DNA from: JACVRN01 sp036389255
GTDB taxonomy: Bacteria; Acidobacteriota; Blastocatellia; Pyrinomonadales; Pyrinomonadaceae
Reading direction: 5' to 3'
Assembly: GCA_036389255.1 (NCBI GenBank)
Contig: DASVQI010000023.1
Span: 148,598 to 212,597, forward strand
DNA length: 64,000 nucleotides
Of the stretch, positions 60,288 to 64,000 are shown piece by piece. Within the stretch, counting starts at the first letter, position 1. Every line of letters begins with the position of its first letter. The notes under the pieces were generated by a model, which worked only from the letters and a program-made list of their open reading frames with translations, made no database searches and was not told where the DNA came from. Position numbers and translations under genes: made by a program.

Positions 60288-60760
60288 GACAACTCCATGA
60301 GATAACCCTTCCCAAACGCCACAGCCGGGCCTGATGAGAACCGAGATTTTGCGCGAGGACGCCGCTAAATACGGAAAGACACCCCTTCATCCGGGACTCA
60401 GGATAGAACTGAAAGCAATTGAGCAGGGACTAGAAAATCAAATGTTGGGTGGTGCTCAGAACAGACTGGCCCTATCTGCCAGACACAAAAATTCGCCCTG
60501 AACACGCTGGCACCTCTCCCCTTGAGAGAGAGATGTTAGCCGCCTTGCAGAAATTTGATCTTCAGAGCAATCCGCCCCCGCTACCTGTGTCCGGGAAGGC
60601 AGAGTGAAGTCAACCTGATGTTAATAGAGACGAAAGAAAATTCTATTTGTGAATTATTTGAGCTATATCGGCAGGAAGAATTGTGAGGTTGTCCTGAAGG
60701 AGAAGGACAAAGACCGGGCCGCTAATGCTTCATTTTTGGTCAGACCTGAACCCGCGACGA
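60288..60760. other. Promoter region of the island; two doubtful small frames
   Basis: A gap of about 470 bases upstream of the sigma/TPR gene. On the plus strand a 55-residue frame at 60334-60501 (start MRTEILREDAAKYGKT) and a second at 60452-60607 in another frame (VLRTDWPYLPDTKIRPE) have protein-like composition. The two could be one small gene broken by a frameshift. I see no family and no good ribosome site, so I do not call them genes. The island promoter is expected here, unidentified. Confidence 0.35.
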
Positions 60761-61075
60761 CTACATTTGAGTTGGTCTGGAAAGAGTCACCGAACCCGTA
60801 AACTTGCCGCTCAAAGTACCCGTCACAGTGTTAGCGTCCGTGAACTGCCCGTTGAAGGCGAAGGAAGTTTGTGTGCTTACCTTAAAGTCCAAACGAACAT
60901 TAGGGTAGTTATTGTTACCTTCAATCTGGAAGTTCTGTGTTTCGTCATTAGAGAGAGTAATCGTACCGAAGACATCGTTTCCCAACTGACTCATCATAAA
61001 GATTTGAGCAATATAATTACCCGGCAGCCCGTTAAGCTCCCAGTTACCGTCCAGCGTTGCATTGTCTGTAGTCAT
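60761..61075 (-). CDS. Small beta-rich protein of unknown function (104 aa)
   Basis: A sequence of alternating strands: TLDGNWELNGLPGNYIAQIF, NDVFGTITLSNDETQNFQIEG, NVRLDFKVSTQTSFAFNGQF and GTLSGKFTGSVTLSR. This looks like a lipocalin- or calycin-like small barrel. No signal peptide. ATG 61075 has AGGAGTTTG upstream; a GTG at 61126 is another candidate. It is upstream of the RebB-like island on the same strand but far from it (about 470 bases). Confidence 0.55.
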   Translation of the reverse strand: MTTDNATLDGNWELNGLPGNYIAQIFMMSQLGNDVFGTITLSNDETQNFQIEGNNNYPNVRLDFKVSTQTSFAFNGQFTDANTVTGTLSGKFTGSVTLSRPTQM

Positions 61076-61300
61076 GGTGTCCCAAACTCCTGTCTTACCC
61101 GCAAGCGGCACAAAGCAAATCTCCACAACGTCACGCGAGCCTTTGTAATCCGCCCCACGCTATAGAGTCACCACAGTTTCAATCCCTGCCTCTTGCTCCA
61201 TCTTAAAGACGCTCATGAACGAGCTATTGTGAGAATAATTCTACTTCTATTCAATCCACCACAGGGCGCTCCCACGCTCTCCACTCGCCCCTTAAGCAGC

Positions 61301-61323
61301 AAAGCCCGCACAGGGCGGGCTTT
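61301..61323. terminator. Rho-independent terminator-like hairpin
   Basis: AAAGCCCGC and GCGGGCTTT form a 9-bp stem with a 5-base loop. It lies between two divergent genes, where no terminator is expected, so it may be left from a lost gene. The remaining gap from 61076 to 61532 holds no gene I can support. Confidence 0.7.
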
Positions 61324-61532
61324 ACCTTAGATGCGAACGAAGCAAAAATCCGAAAACGTACCTTACGGATATGTCCACGAACAATAAAGTTGTGAGCTGA
61401 GGTGCCTAAGAGGGAAGTCCACTTGCATGGAATAACATTGTTTGGCGTTTCCGGGAAGTGGGTATTTTCTATTGACAGTAATGTATTTAAGAGTATAGCG
61501 TCCGCGATGGTTAGAGCGATTTAGGTTAGCAT

Positions 61533-62333
61533 ATGGCAAACCGGTTCGAGCTTGCTCGTCAGGCATGGCCGATACTTACAAAGGCTGCCGCCGAGCATCG
61601 CATTCTTAACTACCTGGATCTCGCAACTGCACTCGGATATCGAGGCGCAAGGGTGGCCAAGTTTCCACTTTGGTCAATTCAAGATTTTTGCCTTGAGAAA
61701 AACCTGCCTCCGCTGACCAGTATCGTAGTTAACAAGAGAAGTGGTGTCCCGGGGCCGGGATTTATCGCGTGGGAAGGGGACATTGGGGATGCACACGCTA
61801 GAGTCTTTGAACATGACTGGTCAACGGTCCCGATACCATTCTCTTCACGTTGCCGGTTAACCACGCGGAGCAGGACACCTACTGGTATGAGGGAGCCCTC
61901 ATCGTATGAAGTGGCAGATTCTGAAACAGTCGTAAATGGGCGGGGACCATACCAAGCACTGTTCAGGAATCAGCTGATGCTTTCATATTCCCGAAGATGT
62001 GCGTTATGTGATACCCGGCACCCCGCAATGCTCGTAGCTGCACACATTGTTCCATGGACACTCGATTCAAAGAATCGCCTTAATCCCCGTAACGGCATTC
62101 TTTTGTGTAAAACGCATGACGCCGCATTTGAGGCAGACATCATGCGTATCTTGCCGGATTACACTGTAAAGCTGGTGGTAACAAAGACGGATGCGCTAGG
62201 GGCACACTTGGCACGCTTTCTACAAGAACATACAGCAACTAAACTGCGCTCACCCAATAATAAGGCTCACGCACCAAGCCCAGACTTTTTGAAATGGCGT
62301 TTAAGTAAGAATAAGGCCGAACAAGTAGCCTGA
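61533..62333 (+). CDS. HNH endonuclease
   Basis: About 266 residues. The HNH core is near residue 150-200: CALCDTRHPAMLVAAHIVPW, then LNPRNGILLCKTHDAAFEADI, with the catalytic His, Asn and last His in AHIVPW, NPRNGILLC and THDAAF. One Cys pair (CALC) and C-K-T-H may bind zinc. The N-terminal 110 residues are helical with no recognised domain. The pattern is that of restriction-type HNH enzymes. No methylase is complete in the window. Base composition is AT-richer than the main chromosome, pointing to transfer. Confidence 0.85.
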   Translation: MANRFELARQAWPILTKAAAEHRILNYLDLATALGYRGARVAKFPLWSIQDFCLEKNLPPLTSIVVNKRSGVPGPGFIAWEGDIGDAHARVFEHDWSTVPIPFSSRCRLTTRSRTPTGMREPSSYEVADSETVVNGRGPYQALFRNQLMLSYSRRCALCDTRHPAMLVAAHIVPWTLDSKNRLNPRNGILLCKTHDAAFEADIMRILPDYTVKLVVTKTDALGAHLARFLQEHTATKLRSPNNKAHAPSPDFLKWRLSKNKAEQVA

Positions 62334-62572
62334 TGACGCGCATCTTTTAGAACGGTCATATCGAACAACATCATCCGACAGGAGACTATACCTGTGCCTC
62401 TCGAACGGCCGCGAAGAGTACTTCGTACCTCAATGGAGATTTCAGTCGAAACCTCATAGAACATTGCTAATGAAGTTATTGCAGCTGCGGCAAGACGGCG
62501 ACCGTCGCTTCCACCAGATCAAGCGCCTAAAGTGCCGCAACCGTTCACTCATCTTCCTACCCAGCAAACGCG

Positions 62573-63181
62573 TTGGCAGACCCTCAGCAGTATTTTGATG
62601 TTCAACACGTAGGTCCTCGTCGCCCTGATTTTCTGCTTTGGGGAACCAATACGCCCGTTTATGTAGTCAAATGTAAAGGCAGCCAAACAAATTGGAACTG
62701 CGTAGTCAGTCAGCTTCGAAGGGGAATGGAGCAACTCCCTTCAATAAATATCCCCGGTCATACTTCCGTGGCACTGGTTGTTGCCATCTATCTTGATCGC
62801 TCCCGTACCCGGATTATTTTCCTCAATCCTCTTGATGAGGAAGATGAGAAGCCGCCTATTGATAAGCGTAAGTGGAGATCTGAATCTACCCCAGAAAAGA
62901 TTGGACCAAGAGAATGGCAGGTGAAGGATTCTAAGGCATTCTTCGAAAAGATGAATATCGGAACAAACTTGACCTTGCTCCGGTGGGCTGCTCAACACTC
63001 TACAGCACGCCAATTTGAAGTCCAGCTAGATATCCCGCAGAGCCCCATTCAATATCCAAATGCGGAACTAGAAACGAAGGAAACTCAGTTCGGTGATTTT
63101 CTGGGAGTCTCAATACCGCTCGCGCCCGAAATTGGGTTTCTGGGCCGAGCCTTTTTCGCGGCTTGCGTAGGGATGTCTTGA
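62573..63181 (+). pseudogene. Nuclease-fold-like protein, probably truncated
   Basis: About 202 residues. The start is a TTG with no ribosome site, and the upstream frame is closed by a stop at 62528. The region RPDFLLWGTNTPVYVVKCKG followed by QLRRGMEQL resembles a PD-(D/E)XK fold (D, then K-x-K where E-x-K is usual). The C-terminal part seems to end abruptly at GMS. No clear start and a substituted key residue suggest a decayed gene, but a functional short protein cannot be excluded. Confidence 0.4.
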
Positions 63182-63686
63182 CACAGTTACGATATGGAGA
63201 ACTAGATGAACCCACAACGCCTCACGTTGATACAGTGAAGCCAAATGATCCTCCAATGAATATTGGCGGTTCTGGCACATGCCTGATCTTACGAGATTTG
63301 GATATATAGAAAGCACTCTAATAGGCTACTTGGAGCGTCGACTGATTTGTAGCTGCCAAGATTGCAGGCTAGTGTCGAGGTCTTCTTCACTCCAAAATAA
63401 CAGTGCTAGGCCGCTTTGGCGGGAATTTGAGACATTCATAATTTTCCACCTATTATGTTAAACAAGCAAAACCATCTTTGATATATCTTGAGAGCAGTCT
63501 ATCAGTGAAGCTTTTTAGAAGAAATCAAAATCTATTTAAGCAGCGGAATTGAACCAAGGAATAAAGTTAACCTTATTCCTTCGAATTACTTATAGAATTC
63601 CAATCAATAAAATTATTGCCATACGCATATGAGCATGTTACCATGCATATGGTGTTTGCCTTACGCATAGGTGACTGAGGATGTAT
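63182..63686. other. AT-rich gap with operator-like repeats
   Basis: A gap of about 500 AT-rich bases. Around 63620-63670 near-repeated words occur: CCATACGCATATGAGC, ACCATGCATATGGT and CCTTACGCATAGG. These look like a regulatory site for the last gene. No open frame with gene-like codon use is seen. Confidence 0.4.
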
Positions 63687-64000
63687 ATGGAAAAAAGTAA
63701 ACTAAAAAATATTGCTCTATTAATTGAATTTGGTGGGGGAGACCCTTTCGAGTTTGCTCGTATTATAATGACCGAATATCGGTTGCCTCTTTATTATAGT
63801 TATACATTTTCATGTACCGCTGCAACGTGGCTTAAGGCCACAAGCAAAGAGGCAGAAATAAGAAAGAACTATGAAGCTGATGCATGGGAACGGCTCAAAC
63901 TCAATGATCTGGTCGCCAACTCTTCATCCTCAGTCATCGGAGTGGTCGGGTTGGCCACGGGCGAAGGACTGGGCGAGATAGAGTTGTTGCGCCGGATTTT
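63687..64000 (+). CDS. Partial gene running off the right end, methyltransferase-like motif
   Basis: At least 104 residues with no stop before the window end. The start is ATG 63687 or ATG 63681; GAGG upstream fits 63687 better. Sequence highlights: IEFGGGDPFEFARII, ATWLKATSKEAEIRKNYEADAW and VIGVVGLATGEGLGEIELL. The last phrase looks like the glycine-rich motif I of SAM-dependent methyltransferases. The family is unknown to me. It is AT-rich at its start, like the gap before it. Confidence 0.5.
   Translation, partial: MEKSKLKNIALLIEFGGGDPFEFARIIMTEYRLPLYYSYTFSCTAATWLKATSKEAEIRKNYEADAWERLKLNDLVANSSSSVIGVVGLATGEGLGEIELLRRI

Noticed and set aside
61180..61200. GTTTCAATCCCT-like words resembling a CRISPR repeat
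   Set aside because: Only one copy and no spacers; no repeat array in the window.

Overview
The window looks like a chromosomal stretch from a soil-type Acidobacteriota, probably class Blastocatellia. This is inference. It rests on GC-rich codon use, a large DUF5916 outer-membrane-type protein, several DUF4097 proteins, M16 peptidase pairs and abundant short palindromic repeats between genes. No rRNA or marker gene in the window proves it. GC falls visibly after about 50.4 kb, and most clearly after about 61.3 kb.

Region by region. 0-9 kb: the 3' end of an AroD-AroE fusion, a MoeB/ThiF-type E1 enzyme, secreted proteins of unknown role, tRNA-Val(CAC), a gingipain-like C25 peptidase with a small partner, and a type IV pilin-like protein. 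9-14 kb: MoxR ATPase, DUF58 protein and a membrane protein fused to a spermidine-synthase-like domain. 14-19.2 kb: haem genes hemE-hemH-(epimerase)-hemG; hemG is flanked by two 147-bp direct repeats and its end runs into a 21-bp tandem array. 19.3-27.7 kb: an ECF sigma/anti-sigma pair with three DUF4097 proteins and a DUF5916 protein. The sigma gene and one DUF4097 gene share a matching promoter-like motif. 27.8-37.6 kb: a receiver-domain protein, a DUF6986 aldolase-like protein and a nearly complete purine-ring catabolism operon (xanthine dehydrogenase, PuuD-like urate hydroxylase, UraH, UraD, AllB, Alc), which takes xanthine to ureidoglycolate and urea. 37.7-50.1 kb: an M16 peptidase pair, NAD salvage genes pncB and pncA, a second ECF sigma factor with a tandem paralogue pair, a SUKH-like protein, a PAS histidine kinase and alaS.

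50.4-60.3 kb is the most unusual region: twelve genes on one strand. It starts with an ECF-sigma/TPR fusion, followed by five tandem paralogues resembling RebB (R-body, refractile-body protein), a DUF3309 membrane peptide, a PD-(D/E)XK nuclease-like protein, an alanine-rich helical protein, a degenerate Nudix protein, a methyltransferase-fold-like protein and a helical protein. I read it as an R-body-like locus with its own sigma regulator and accessory proteins that look nucleotide- or nucleic-acid-directed. Its function is inferred only.

60.7-64 kb is an accessory edge: a small beta-rich protein, an HNH endonuclease, a probably broken nuclease-like gene, an AT-rich gap and a gene that runs off the right end.
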